Shown: positions 1-8,973 of the stretch, piece after piece
Layout: each line of letters opens with the position of its first letter
How positions within the stretch are numbered: the first letter of the stretch is position 1
Source of the DNA: CAZTDU01 sp050248795
Lineage (GTDB): Bacteria > Pseudomonadota > Gammaproteobacteria > Burkholderiales > SG8-39
Direction: 5' to 3'
DNA: 28,096 nucleotides
Assembly: GCA_050248795.1 (NCBI GenBank)
Contig: JBFWRS010000040.1
Span: forward strand, 1 to 28,096
Made by a program: the position numbers and the translations under genes
The notes under the pieces: model-generated
Databases searched by the model: none
What the model saw: the letters and a program-made list of their open reading frames with translations, nothing else
Told to the model about the DNA's origin: nothing

Positions 1-1
1 C

Positions 2-541
2 GGCATCAAGTGGTGGGACGAGCAGTTGAAGGAATACGAATTCATGCCGAAGTACCAGCGCTTCCCGGAAATGTGGATCGAGTACGCGCGCGAGTACCAG
101 CGCGACCCGGAGGAGTTCCCGTTCTGGGCGCTGACTGCGCGCTCGATGCAGTACAGCTGGGGCGCGAACGTCGGCCTGCCGCTGATCAACGAGGTGGCGA
201 ACAACATCAGCGGGCACAAGGGCGTGATCATCAACCGCTCGACCGCGAAGCGCCTGGGCATTGCCGAGGGCGAGCGCCTGACGATCGAATCGGTGTCCGG
301 CACCACCGAGGGCGCGGCGGTGCTGCGCGAGGGCATCCGCCCGGATACGCTGCTGATGATCGGCCAGTTCGACCACTGGAAGACGCCCTATGCCCGCGAC
401 CTCAAGCTGCCGAGCCTCAATTCGCTGACCGACCTTTCGCTGAAGCTCACCGACAGCACCGGCTCGAGTTCCGACGTCATGCGGGTACGCATCAAGCGTG
501 CCGCGACCGGCGAGTTGGTGGCGATGAAGGAAAGCGCATGA
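2..541 (+). CDS. Molybdopterin oxidoreductase catalytic subunit, C-terminal part (5' truncated by window)
   Basis: The open frame runs in from the window edge with no start codon, so only about the last 179 residues are present. The segment around residues 55-110 (GHKGVIINRSTAKRLGIAEG, then GERLTIES) is the typical molybdopterin-guanine-dinucleotide-binding C-terminal barrel of DMSO-reductase-family enzymes. These enzymes reduce or oxidise small molecules and pass electrons to an Fe-S subunit. The stop overlaps the start of the next gene (ATGA), and that gene encodes the matching Fe-S/anchor subunit, so this is one operon and one complex. The substrate cannot be read from this fragment. The Fe-S partner resembles subunits annotated in phenylacetyl-CoA:acceptor oxidoreductase systems, but this is only a family resemblance. 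Confidence 0.85.
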   Translation, partial: GIKWWDEQLKEYEFMPKYQRFPEMWIEYAREYQRDPEEFPFWALTARSMQYSWGANVGLPLINEVANNISGHKGVIINRSTAKRLGIAEGERLTIESVSGTTEGAAVLREGIRPDTLLMIGQFDHWKTPYARDLKLPSLNSLTDLSLKLTDSTGSSSDVMRVRIKRAATGELVAMKESA

Positions 542-2184
542 GCGCGGTAGAGGAGCGCAAGACCATCCCTCGCTGGGGCATGGTGATCGACCTGAACCGC
601 TGCGTCGGCTGCCAGACCTGCACCATCGCCTGCAAGCACGCCAACGACACCCTGCCCGGCGTGCAGTGGCGCCGCGTCATCGACATCGAGCAGGGCAAGT
701 TTCCCGATGTCGAACGACTGTTCCTGGTCACCGGCTGCCAGCACTGCGCGGAACCGCCGTGCGTGCCGGTCTGCCCGACCGGCGCGACGAAGCAGCGCGA
801 GGACGGCCTGGTGACCATGGACTACGACGTCTGCATCGGCTGCGCCTACTGCGCGGTGTCCTGCCCCTACCAGGCGCGCACCATCGTGCACGAAGCAAAG
901 GGCTACTACGACGGCGGCGCCACGCTGACCCGACAGGAAGCCGCGACCGCGCACCCGGAACGCATCGGCGTGGCGCAGAAGTGCACCTTCTGCAAGGAGC
1001 GCGTGGATGACGGCATCGCGCAGGGGCTGGTGCCGGGCGTGGACCCGGACGCGACCCCGACCTGCGCCGCCGCGTGCATTTCGCAGGCGATCCAGTTCGG
1101 CGATTTCAACGATGCGACGAGCCACGTGTCGCAACTGCTCGCCGAACGCCCGAGCCTGCAGTTGAACGCGGAACTCGGTACCGACCCGCAGATCAAGTAC
1201 CTGTACACCACGCCCGCAGTGCCCGGGCGCGACACCGGCGTCGTTGACGACGAGGAGGAGCGCCTCGCCGACCCGGCGAACCCGCTGGTGGGCGCGGTGC
1301 AGCAGTTCTGGGACTGGCGCGCGGCGATGAACTGGATGTTCGGCGGCGTCGGCAGCGGCCTCGCCATCGTGTCGGTGCTCGCGCTGTGGCTGGGCGCGGT
1401 GCCCGATCGCGCGATGCCCGCGCTGCTTTTTGCCTCCGCCACGCTCATCGCCACGGGCCTCTTCTTCGTCTTCCTCAAGATCGGCCGGCAGTTGCGCTTC
1501 TGGCGCGCGGCGTCGCGCCCGAACACGTCGTGGATGTCGCGCGAGCTGTACGCCGCGCTGGTGTTCTTTCCCGCGGTGCTGTGGAGCCTGCTCGAGCCCA
1601 ATCGCGCCGCATTCACCATCGCCGCGCTGGGCGCGGCGGCATTCCTCGGCTGCCAGGCGAAGATCCTGCACATGGCGCGCGGCATCCCGGCCTGGCGCGT
1701 GCCGCTGATGCCGTGGATGCTGGGCGCGAGCGGCCTCGCCGAAGGCTTCGGCGCGCTGGCGATCGCCACCGCGCTGCTCGGCAGCGCCAGCCTCGCCATC
1801 GCCGCCGGCGGCATTGTGCTCGGCGCCTTCGTCAACGCACGACTGTGGCGCAACTACCGCAACAGCGCCAAGGCCGAAGGCATCCCGCCGCTTGCGCGCC
1901 AGGCGATCGACGACATCACCGTGCCGCTGGCGCTCTTCGGCCAGCTCGTGCCGATCGTGCTGGTGCTCGCCGCGTGGGCGTTGCCCGCCATGGCGAGCGG
2001 CCTGGTGGCGCTGGCCGGCGCGGCCACCATCGCCGGCGGCGCACTGTGGAAATTCAAGATCGTCGTGCGCGCCTCGTACATGCAGGGGCTGAAGCTGTCG
2101 CACATGCCGCAGCGCGGCTCCGGCAGCCGCGCCGCGCCGGCGCGCATGGATGCGTCGGCGATGCCGAAGCCGGCGGGGTCCTGA
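538..2184 (+). CDS. Fused Fe-S electron-transfer / DmsC-type membrane-anchor subunit of a molybdoenzyme
   Basis: The protein has 548 residues and starts at an ATG that overlaps the upstream stop by 4 bp. Residues 1-190 are a DmsB/NrfC-type ferredoxin with four cysteine clusters: C22/25/28/32, C67/70/75/79, C99/102/105/109 and C149/152/176/180. These fit four [4Fe-4S] centres. Residues ~260-510 are a series of hydrophobic helices resembling the DmsC quinone-reactive anchor family. In classic systems these are two proteins (DmsB and DmsC); here both lie in one uninterrupted frame joined by an acidic linker (around DDEEERLADP). The role is to carry electrons between the molybdenum subunit and the quinone pool at the cytoplasmic membrane. 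A longer open frame begins upstream near position 10, but it is only a shadow of the preceding gene; the overlap start and the first cysteine cluster support 538. The tail is Ala/Pro/Arg-rich and of unknown role. Confidence 0.85.
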   Translation: MSAVEERKTIPRWGMVIDLNRCVGCQTCTIACKHANDTLPGVQWRRVIDIEQGKFPDVERLFLVTGCQHCAEPPCVPVCPTGATKQREDGLVTMDYDVCIGCAYCAVSCPYQARTIVHEAKGYYDGGATLTRQEAATAHPERIGVAQKCTFCKERVDDGIAQGLVPGVDPDATPTCAAACISQAIQFGDFNDATSHVSQLLAERPSLQLNAELGTDPQIKYLYTTPAVPGRDTGVVDDEEERLADPANPLVGAVQQFWDWRAAMNWMFGGVGSGLAIVSVLALWLGAVPDRAMPALLFASATLIATGLFFVFLKIGRQLRFWRAASRPNTSWMSRELYAALVFFPAVLWSLLEPNRAAFTIAALGAAAFLGCQAKILHMARGIPAWRVPLMPWMLGASGLAEGFGALAIATALLGSASLAIAAGGIVLGAFVNARLWRNYRNSAKAEGIPPLARQAIDDITVPLALFGQLVPIVLVLAAWALPAMASGLVALAGAATIAGGALWKFKIVVRASYMQGLKLSHMPQRGSGSRAAPARMDASAMPKPAGS

Positions 2185-2238
2185 GCCGACTCCGCTGCCC
2201 CCGCCCCAGACCGGGCTTAGGTAGCGGGAAATCCCCCT

Positions 2239-2296
2239 TTAATTGGGGTAATTAACGCCGTCGTTACCCCGTTATGGGCTACGATTACCCCATTTA
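2239..2296 (+). promoter_or_regulatory. Three TTACCCC-type repeats upstream of fic-hsd (candidate operator)
   Basis: Three related 13-mers lie in the 58 bp before fic: ATTACCCCAATTA on the minus strand (2242-2254), GTTACCCCGTTAT (2263-2275) and ATTACCCCATTTA (2284-2296). The last two begin exactly 21 bp apart, about two helical turns. The first sits inside a perfect inverted repeat, TTAATT-GGGGT-AATTAA (2239-2255), and a second inverted repeat, TAACG-CCGT-CGTTA (2253-2266), bridges to the next copy. The AT-rich stretch stands out from the GC-rich flanks. Repeats this close to a start codon (18 bp before the fic ATG) suggest a repressor site. The winged-helix tail of Fic is a candidate ligand, which is inference. 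No convincing -35/-10 pair was found. Confidence 0.55.
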
Positions 2297-2313
2297 CACT
2301 CTGCGCTGCACCC

Positions 2314-3426
2314 ATGCACTCACTGTCGCCTGCCTACCTTGCCAACCTGCGCTTCAACGCCCGGCAACTGGCGACATTGCGCGCGCTGGGCGAGTACCAG
2401 GGTAAGCAGCGGCTGTACGTCGCCCAATCACCCGAGGTTTTGAGCGATCTGCGGCAGGTTGCCGTGGTTGAGTCCACCGAGTCATCGAACCGACTTGAAG
2501 GGGTGGTCGTCTCTGCGGCCCGGCTGAAATCGCTGGTCCTCAAGAACGCCGCGCCCAAGAGCCGTTCCGAGCAGGAAATCGCCGGCTACCGCGACGCCCT
2601 GGCCTTAATTCACGAGAGCCGCGAACAGATGCCCTTCTCCGAGGGCACGGTACGCCAGCTGCACGGCATCCTGTACCGCTACATGCCGCAACTGGGCGGG
2701 CACTGGAAGGCCACCAACAACGACATCGTCGAACGGCACCCGGACGGGAGCTCGCGCGTGCGGTTCCGCCCGGTTGCCGCGCATCTCACGCCGATGGCGA
2801 TGACCGACCTGATTGCACGCTATCGCGCCGCGCTGGACCAGCACCTGGCCGACCCGCTGGTGCTGGTGCCGCTGGCCGTACTCGATTTCCTGTGCATCCA
2901 TCCCTTCGCGGACGGCAATGGGCGCATGGCGCGCTTGCTCACGCTGCAACTGCTCTACCACTTCGACTACGCCGTGGGCCGTTTCATCAGTCTGGAACGT
3001 ATCTTCGAGGAATCGAAAGAGAGCTACTACGAAACGCTGGAAGCCAGCTCACAGGGCTGGCACAAATCCGCACACGACATCGCGCCCTGGCTGGATTACT
3101 TCTGGGGCGCCTTGCTGCGCGCCTACCGGGAATTCGAGCAGCGCGTGGGCACCATTGAACGCGGGCGCGGTGCCAAGGGCGACCGGGTACGGGCCGAAAT
3201 CGTCAGACGCGAGATGCCCTTTTCGATTTCGGATATCGAAGAAGCCTGCCCCGGCGTCAGCCGCGACATGGTGCGCCTGGTGCTGCGTGCGATGAAGACG
3301 GAAGGCCTGATCGCTCCTACGGGCAAGGGGCGCGGTGCCAGATGGATCGGTCTCACAAACCGCTCACAGCCAGAAGGACTGCCACGTGCAGTGGGCAGGG
3401 ACAAGAGGAAACGGGGCACGCGATGA
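2314..3426 (+). CDS. Fic-family AMP-transferase with C-terminal winged helix
   Basis: The protein has 370 residues. The Fic catalytic motif HPFADGNGR spans residues 196-204, with the catalytic His196, the metal-binding Asp200 and the Arg204 expected of an active nucleotidyltransferase. An inhibitory-helix motif of the (S/T)xxxE(G/N) type is present before the Fic core (S58 to E62-G63), making this a class II, self-inhibited Fic protein. Such enzymes usually transfer AMP to Ser/Thr/Tyr of a target protein. Residues ~310-350 (FSISDIEEACPGVSRDMVRL) look like a winged helix-turn-helix. The stop overlaps the hsdR start by 4 bp, so it is the first gene of the hsd operon and probably co-translated. 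Fic genes recur in type I RM loci, but their role there is not settled. The target is unknown. Confidence 0.9.
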   Translation: MHSLSPAYLANLRFNARQLATLRALGEYQGKQRLYVAQSPEVLSDLRQVAVVESTESSNRLEGVVVSAARLKSLVLKNAAPKSRSEQEIAGYRDALALIHESREQMPFSEGTVRQLHGILYRYMPQLGGHWKATNNDIVERHPDGSSRVRFRPVAAHLTPMAMTDLIARYRAALDQHLADPLVLVPLAVLDFLCIHPFADGNGRMARLLTLQLLYHFDYAVGRFISLERIFEESKESYYETLEASSQGWHKSAHDIAPWLDYFWGALLRAYREFEQRVGTIERGRGAKGDRVRAEIVRREMPFSISDIEEACPGVSRDMVRLVLRAMKTEGLIAPTGKGRGARWIGLTNRSQPEGLPRAVGRDKRKRGTR

Positions 3427-5822
3427 GCATGAACGAGGCGGATACCCGCTATCACCTCATCGACCCGGTATTGCGAGACAAGGGCTACGTCAGCCGCGAC
3501 CGGGTCACGCTCGAGACCGTGCTCACCCCGCCGCCAGTGGAGCCCAGTGGCCCCAAGGGCCGCAGGCGCAAGGGCCCCGGCCGCACCGACTACCTGCTGT
3601 GCGTGCAAGTGGGCGATTCCCCCAAGCCCATGCCGGTGGCGGTGCTTGAAGCCAAGAAGGAAGCCGAGGATCCGCTCAAGGGCATGCAACAGGCGCGTGG
3701 CTACGCCGACACGTTGCGCTTCGACGTGAAGTACGTGTTCTCCACCAATGGTCACAGGTACGGCGAGTACAACCGCTCCACAGAATTGATCAACGGCCCG
3801 TACCCGTTCAGCGACTTCCCGGCGCACTCCGACCTACGGGTGCGCTACTGCAAGGACAGCGGTATCGACCTGACGCGGCCCGAGTCGGCGATGCTCTTCC
3901 AGGCCGACAGCCCCGCCTGGGCCCAGAGCCGCTACTACCAGGACGCTGCGATCCGGGCCACCTTCGAGAAAATCCTGCTCGACCGTCAGGCCGGCAAGCC
4001 GCCGCGCGTGCTGCTCACGCTGGCCACCGGCTCAGGCAAGACCGTCATCGCCACGAACCTCCTGTGGCGACTTTCCCAGGTAGGGCAATTACCCAAGCCC
4101 GCCCTGTTTCTGTGCGACCGCGACGAACTGCGCGAACAAGCCTACACCAAGCTCAAGGCCGCATTCGGCGACAATGCCCGCATCGTCAGGACCGAGCGTG
4201 GCGGCAACGCAGCAGCGAACGCCCGCATCCACATCGCCACCTACCAGACGCTGGGCCTGGACGACGAGGAGGGCTTTGCCAGCTTCCTCACCGAACACTA
4301 CGGCGAGGACGCATTCAGCGTCATCATCATCGACGAGTGCCACCGTTCTGCCTGGGGCCGCTGGTCCGAAGTGTTGCGGCGCAACCCCAATGCCATCCAC
4401 ATCGGCCTGACCGCCACGCCGCGCAAGCTGGAAGAGTCCGACAAGGCCTCGAAGGAAGACCAGGAGATCACCGCAAACAATCGCCAGTATTTCGGCAACC
4501 CGGTGTACGAGTACACGCTGATCGAAGCGCAGGAAGACGGCTATCTGGCCGCCTGCGAGATCGTCAAGCGCAAGGCGAGCATCGACAGCGCCACCTTCAC
4601 CAAGAAGGAGATACTCGCGGCCGGTGCCAGGGACATCAAGACCGGCAAGCTGCTCACCGAAGCCGACCTCACCAAGGACCAGTACACCGGCAAGGACTTC
4701 GACGACGAACTGTTCATCGAGTTGCGCACTCCCAGGATGTGCGCCGACCTGTTCGAGCTGCTTTGCGAGAACGGCGGACCGGAACAGAAGATCATCATCT
4801 TCTGCACCCGCGAGATCCACGCCGACCGCGTGGCCCAGCACATGAACAACCTGTACGTGCGCTGGTGCAAGTCGCGCGGGCAGACGCCGAAGGACCACTA
4901 CGCGTTCAAGTGCATGGGCGGCGCGAACAACGGCGCCGACATGATCGAGCCCATGCGCGGCTCAGGCGAGCGCGCGTTCGTCGCCTGTACCGTCGACCTG
5001 CTGGAGGCCGGCGTGGACATCGAGCGCCTGAATGCCGTGGCGTTCTTCCGCTACCTGCAATCGCCGATCAAGTTCTACCAGATGGTCGGACGCGGCACGC
5101 GCATCCACGAGGAAACCGGCAAGTACAAGTTCTGGCTCTACGACTACACCGACGTGACACAGCTTTTCGGCACCGAACTCATCAGCAAGCCGCCGCGGTC
5201 CGGGAAAGGCGGTGAGGGTGGCGGCGACGGGGGTGAAGGCGGGGACGACGGCCCGCTCGTGGGGCAGATGCCTGGACCCTACGTGACGATCACCCCGGAA
5301 GGCAGCTACATTGTTGTTCGCCGCGATGGCCGGGATACACCGATCCCCCTGGACGAGTATCGCCAGGAAGTGATCCGGCGCGTGCTGTCCGAGGCGCACA
5401 GCCTCGATGAGTTTCGCGCCCTGTGGATCGAGCAGCCCAAGCGCCGCCAACTCATCGATCACCTGATGGGTGACAACTTCAGCCCCGAAGTAATCCGTGA
5501 AGCGGATCGAATGACCGACTACGACCTGTACGACTTCTTCGGGCGCCACGGTTATGGGGCGATAGCCTTCAGGCGACCGGAACGCTGCGATCGATATTTG
5601 CGGGACAACTACACCTGGTTCGCAGGCATGGACAGGAGCGCAGCTACCGTCCTGAAGAGTATTGGTTCCCAGTTCAGCAAAGGCGGCACCGATGCACTGG
5701 AGACGCCGACGCTATGGGAGGTGCCGGAGATCAAGCTCGCTGGAGGCCTAGATGCGCTGCGTGTACTCGGTAAGCCCACCGACGTGATGCGCGACGCCAA
5801 GGGAAGGCTGTTCGGAGCATGA
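3423..5822 (+). CDS. hsdR: Type I restriction endonuclease subunit R (EcoEI-like)
   Basis: The protein has 799 residues, using the ATG that overlaps the fic stop; a frame opening at 3342 would need 27 extra residues inside fic and is disfavoured. The N-terminal PD-(D/E)xK nuclease domain shows D56 and E76-A-K78. The SF2 translocase shows Walker A ATGSGKT (201-207), DECH (304-307), GLTATPR (328-334) and motif VI QMVGRGTR (553-560). A Gly/Asp-rich linker (about 594-610) separates the motor from an EcoEI-type C-terminal domain (about 640-799). HsdR translocates DNA bound by the HsdM2S core and cleaves unmethylated DNA far from the recognition site. Length and domain order match intact EcoEI-family R subunits. 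The stop overlaps hsdS by 4 bp. Confidence 0.95.
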   Translation: MSMNEADTRYHLIDPVLRDKGYVSRDRVTLETVLTPPPVEPSGPKGRRRKGPGRTDYLLCVQVGDSPKPMPVAVLEAKKEAEDPLKGMQQARGYADTLRFDVKYVFSTNGHRYGEYNRSTELINGPYPFSDFPAHSDLRVRYCKDSGIDLTRPESAMLFQADSPAWAQSRYYQDAAIRATFEKILLDRQAGKPPRVLLTLATGSGKTVIATNLLWRLSQVGQLPKPALFLCDRDELREQAYTKLKAAFGDNARIVRTERGGNAAANARIHIATYQTLGLDDEEGFASFLTEHYGEDAFSVIIIDECHRSAWGRWSEVLRRNPNAIHIGLTATPRKLEESDKASKEDQEITANNRQYFGNPVYEYTLIEAQEDGYLAACEIVKRKASIDSATFTKKEILAAGARDIKTGKLLTEADLTKDQYTGKDFDDELFIELRTPRMCADLFELLCENGGPEQKIIIFCTREIHADRVAQHMNNLYVRWCKSRGQTPKDHYAFKCMGGANNGADMIEPMRGSGERAFVACTVDLLEAGVDIERLNAVAFFRYLQSPIKFYQMVGRGTRIHEETGKYKFWLYDYTDVTQLFGTELISKPPRSGKGGEGGGDGGEGGDDGPLVGQMPGPYVTITPEGSYIVVRRDGRDTPIPLDEYRQEVIRRVLSEAHSLDEFRALWIEQPKRRQLIDHLMGDNFSPEVIREADRMTDYDLYDFFGRHGYGAIAFRRPERCDRYLRDNYTWFAGMDRSAATVLKSIGSQFSKGGTDALETPTLWEVPEIKLAGGLDALRVLGKPTDVMRDAKGRLFGA

Positions 5823-6964
5823 CCGCGACACGCAAATTCAGCGAATGGGTTGAGTCATTTCGCAACGGCTATGGTAAGAGGCCGGCTCCAGGGGAGTCGG
5901 GGCCGATCGTCTTGCGCATTGCGGACGTGTCCAGCGGCGTCATCGACCTATCGAATCCACGGCGTGGCATCGTCCCCGAGAACGATGCCAAGACATACAG
6001 GCTACAGAGCGGCGACCTAATCTTTGTACGCGTAAACGGGGCTCGGGAAATTGTTGGACGCTGCTGTCTCGTTGGCCCAGACGTGCCACCAGACACGATC
6101 TTCAATGATCACCTGATCCGCGTCCGCTTGGTACCTGGTGTCGATCCTGAGTTCGCAAGGCTATGCGTAAGCCTTCCATCTGCTCGCGCCATCATTGAAG
6201 AGGCGGCGTCCACTTCAGCCGGGCAGTTGTCGATCAGTCAGCAGGTGCTTGACTCGATCGACGTTCCAGATATCGCCTTGAATCGGCAACGCGAGATCGC
6301 CGCTCAAGTCAAAGCGCAACTGGCCGAGGTGGACGCCGCGCGAAGGGCTGCCTGCGAACAGTTGCGCGAAGTTGGCAGTCTCGCCAACGCCATCGTGTTC
6401 GATAGCGTGAGGAATTATCCAGTTCGGAGAAGTTTTCTTGGCGATCTACTTGAAGAAGTCAGGCAAGGAATCGGCCCTCGTTGGGCTGACTTCCCAGTAC
6501 TTGGCGCAACGCGAGATGGCTTGGCGCCCGCCAAGGAGCAACCTGGCAAGCAAGCGCCAAAGTACAAGCCGGCGTTTCCGGGTACGGTGTTCTACAACCC
6601 AATGCGTATCTTGATCGGCTCGATTGCTTTTGTAGACGAAGACGATGCGCCCGGAATCACCAGCCCCGACTACGTGGCCTTGCGGGGAAAGCCCGAAACG
6701 GTCGATTCCAGATGGTTCTACCAATGGCTTCGTTCGCCACTCGGCGCGCAGTGCATCACGTCGCTGGCCCGCGGTGCAGTCCGCGAGCGCATGTTGTTTA
6801 ACCGCTTGGCCGAGGGTCAGATCGATTTGCCTGGCTTCGCCGTGCAGGAGAAGGCGTCGCTGGCACTCAAGGAACTGAAGTCGCTGCGGCGCGCAATACA
6901 GAACAAGCTGGCCGAAGTCGATCTGCTCCCGCAAAAGATCCTCGTGCAAGCCTTTGAGAACTGA
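5819..6964 (+). CDS. hsdS: Type I restriction-modification specificity subunit S
   Basis: The protein has 381 residues and starts at an ATG inside the hsdR stop (ATGA). It has two half-proteins, each a target-recognition domain followed by a helical spacer. The first half ends in LNRQREIAAQVKAQLAEVDA (about 158-177), and the second ends in a parallel helix rich in Leu/Lys near residues 340-375. HsdS chooses the bipartite DNA target and holds two HsdM subunits. This gene is less GC-rich and uses codons such as TTG, CTA, ATT and GAT more often than its neighbours, as expected for the fast-swapping S gene. The recognition sequence cannot be predicted by eye. Placement between hsdR and hsdM is a less usual order than R-M-S. 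Confidence 0.9.
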   Translation: MTATRKFSEWVESFRNGYGKRPAPGESGPIVLRIADVSSGVIDLSNPRRGIVPENDAKTYRLQSGDLIFVRVNGAREIVGRCCLVGPDVPPDTIFNDHLIRVRLVPGVDPEFARLCVSLPSARAIIEEAASTSAGQLSISQQVLDSIDVPDIALNRQREIAAQVKAQLAEVDAARRAACEQLREVGSLANAIVFDSVRNYPVRRSFLGDLLEEVRQGIGPRWADFPVLGATRDGLAPAKEQPGKQAPKYKPAFPGTVFYNPMRILIGSIAFVDEDDAPGITSPDYVALRGKPETVDSRWFYQWLRSPLGAQCITSLARGAVRERMLFNRLAEGQIDLPGFAVQEKASLALKELKSLRRAIQNKLAEVDLLPQKILVQAFEN

Positions 6965-6966
6965 AC

Positions 6967-8883
6967 GTGGCCCGCCCGAGGAAAGCCGCCAAAGCCCCCA
7001 AGGCCATCGCCACCACGCAATCGCTCTCGGCCTTCGTCAAGAGCATCTGCGATGTGATGCGCCGCTCGAACTGCGCGAGCGCGCTGCAGTACGTGCCAGA
7101 GCTGACCTGGATCCTGTTCCTGCGCATCCTCGACGCACAGGAGGCGCGCGACCAGGACAAGGCCGATGCCGTGGGGGCGAGTTTCACGCCCGCGCTGCGC
7201 ACACCTTACCGCTGGCAGGACTGGGCCGCGCCCTGGTCCGACAAACCCGGTCACCCGCAGACGCCCGAGGGCAAGCCCGTTGGCTGGAAGCGGCAGGAAC
7301 TGTTTGCCAGCGGCGACGGCAAGCTGTTCGATTTCATCAACAAGGAACTTCTGCCCCACCTGCACAGCCTGGACGTGGACCCGCGCACGGGGCTGCCGAT
7401 GCCCGGTGCGAGCCCGAAGCAGCGCATCATCGGCCGCACGATGACGGCGGTGGAGCGCGTGCGGGTGGACTCCGAGACCAATCTGCGCGACATCCTCAAC
7501 AAGGTCCACGAGATCAGCATCGACCACGTCGACGACAGGCACTTCTTCACGCTGTCGCAGGTGTACGAGGATCTGCTGCTGAAAATGGGCGAGAAGAACT
7601 CCGACGGCGGTCAGTTCTTCACCCCGCGCGAAGTGATCCGCGCAATGGTGCACACGGTGGACCCACAGCTCGGACAGACAATTTACGACCCCTGCTGCGG
7701 CACCGGCGGCTTCCTGGCGATTGCCTACGAGCACATCGCCCGCAAGCTCGGCGCGCAGGCCCGCAGCACGGACATCGACACGCTCAAGCACGATACCTTC
7801 TTCGGCCGCGAGAAGGAGAACCTCGTGTTCCCCATCGCGCTGGCCAACCTGGTGCTGCACGGCATTGACCAGCCCAACCTGTGGCACGGCAATTCGCTGA
7901 CGCGTCGCGCCACCTATCGCGCGCTGTTCGACAAGGCACCCAGGCAGTTCGACGTGATCCTGACCAACCCGCCTTTTGGCGGCAAGGAGGGTACCGACGC
8001 GCAGAAGAACTTCGCGTTCAAGACCGGCGCCACGCAAGTGCTATTCGTGCAGGACATCCTGGCAGAGCTGGCGCCGGGCGGCACCTGCGCGATCGTGCTG
8101 GACGAGGGCCTGCTGTTCCGCACCAACGAGAGCGCCTTCGTCGAGACCAAGCGCAAGCTGGTCGACGAGTGCGACCTCTGGGCCATCCTCAGCCTGCCGG
8201 GCGGCGTGTTCTCCACCGCCGGCGCGGGCGTCAAGACCAACCTGCTGTTCTTCACCAAGGGCCGGAAGACCGGGCGCATCTGGTACTACGACCTGTCGCA
8301 GGTGAAGGTGGGCAAGAAGACACCGTTGACGCTGGCGCACTTCGGCTTTGCCGCGGATGGGTCGGTGCTGGACGACGCCGCGCTGCCCGCCGCACTGGTG
8401 GCCGACTGGCAGGCAGATGAAGCCAATGCAGGCAAGCCCTTCCCGAGCTACGCACGCCAGTTGGCGCGACGCGGCACGCCCGAGGCAGAAAGCCGCTGGT
8501 CCTGGACCGTGGACTTCGCCGCCCGCCGCGCCAAGGCGCGCGAGGAGATGCAGCCCTTGCTTGACGGGGCGGCCAAGCTGAAGGCCGAAGCGGTGGACCT
8601 CAAGGAGCAGTTGAGGCGACTGAAGAAGGACAAGGCCGCCGGCAACGTGCTCGAAGCGCACGACGCAAAGATCCGCGAGAAGGAGAAGTCAGCGCGAGAT
8701 CTGGAGGCCCAAGCCGCCGCCATCGATGCGGTCGTATTCGATCTGAAGGCAGTCAATCCGACGGCCGTCGTCGACGTGGATACCCGCACGCCGCAGCAGA
8801 TCATCAGCAGTATCGAAGCGCAGGGGCGCATCGTTGCAGATGCGCTGGCGCGGTTGAATGCGCTCTTGTCGGAACCTAGCTGA
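6967..8883 (+). CDS. hsdM: Type I DNA N6-adenine methyltransferase subunit M
   Basis: The protein has 638 residues with a GTG start 2 bp after the hsdS stop. The N-terminal HsdM_N-like helical region (about 15-190) is followed by the methylase core with SAM-binding motif I DPCCGTGGF (241-249) and catalytic motif IV NPPFGG (334-339). It methylates adenine in the HsdS target and forms the M2S core used by HsdR. After the core there is a long, highly charged, probably coiled-coil segment (about 520-585, rich in Lys/Glu/Ala), so the protein is clearly longer than the ~500-residue EcoKI-type M subunits. EcoEI-like and related M subunits can carry such extensions. All motifs look intact. Confidence 0.95.
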   Translation: MARPRKAAKAPKAIATTQSLSAFVKSICDVMRRSNCASALQYVPELTWILFLRILDAQEARDQDKADAVGASFTPALRTPYRWQDWAAPWSDKPGHPQTPEGKPVGWKRQELFASGDGKLFDFINKELLPHLHSLDVDPRTGLPMPGASPKQRIIGRTMTAVERVRVDSETNLRDILNKVHEISIDHVDDRHFFTLSQVYEDLLLKMGEKNSDGGQFFTPREVIRAMVHTVDPQLGQTIYDPCCGTGGFLAIAYEHIARKLGAQARSTDIDTLKHDTFFGREKENLVFPIALANLVLHGIDQPNLWHGNSLTRRATYRALFDKAPRQFDVILTNPPFGGKEGTDAQKNFAFKTGATQVLFVQDILAELAPGGTCAIVLDEGLLFRTNESAFVETKRKLVDECDLWAILSLPGGVFSTAGAGVKTNLLFFTKGRKTGRIWYYDLSQVKVGKKTPLTLAHFGFAADGSVLDDAALPAALVADWQADEANAGKPFPSYARQLARRGTPEAESRWSWTVDFAARRAKAREEMQPLLDGAAKLKAEAVDLKEQLRRLKKDKAAGNVLEAHDAKIREKEKSARDLEAQAAAIDAVVFDLKAVNPTAVVDVDTRTPQQIISSIEAQGRIVADALARLNALLSEPS

Positions 8884-8973
8884 GCGGCCCGAAAGGCTAT
8901 AGCTGACCACCAGCCGAAATGGTGCATTCCGTGCGAAGGCGTCCCACGGCGGCCAGAGTTACAGCAGTTGCCA

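Noticed and set aside
388..2103. 571-codon open frame on the minus strand across the molybdoenzyme genes
   Set aside because: It is a shadow of the Fe-S/anchor gene; the composition (His/Arg/Ala-rich) is typical of antisense frames in GC-rich DNA and the plus-strand gene has clear cysteine motifs.
8884..8973. Terminator between convergent hsdM and the PIN gene (CACCA/TGGTG inverted repeat)
   Set aside because: The stem is only 5 bp and there is no T-run on either strand.
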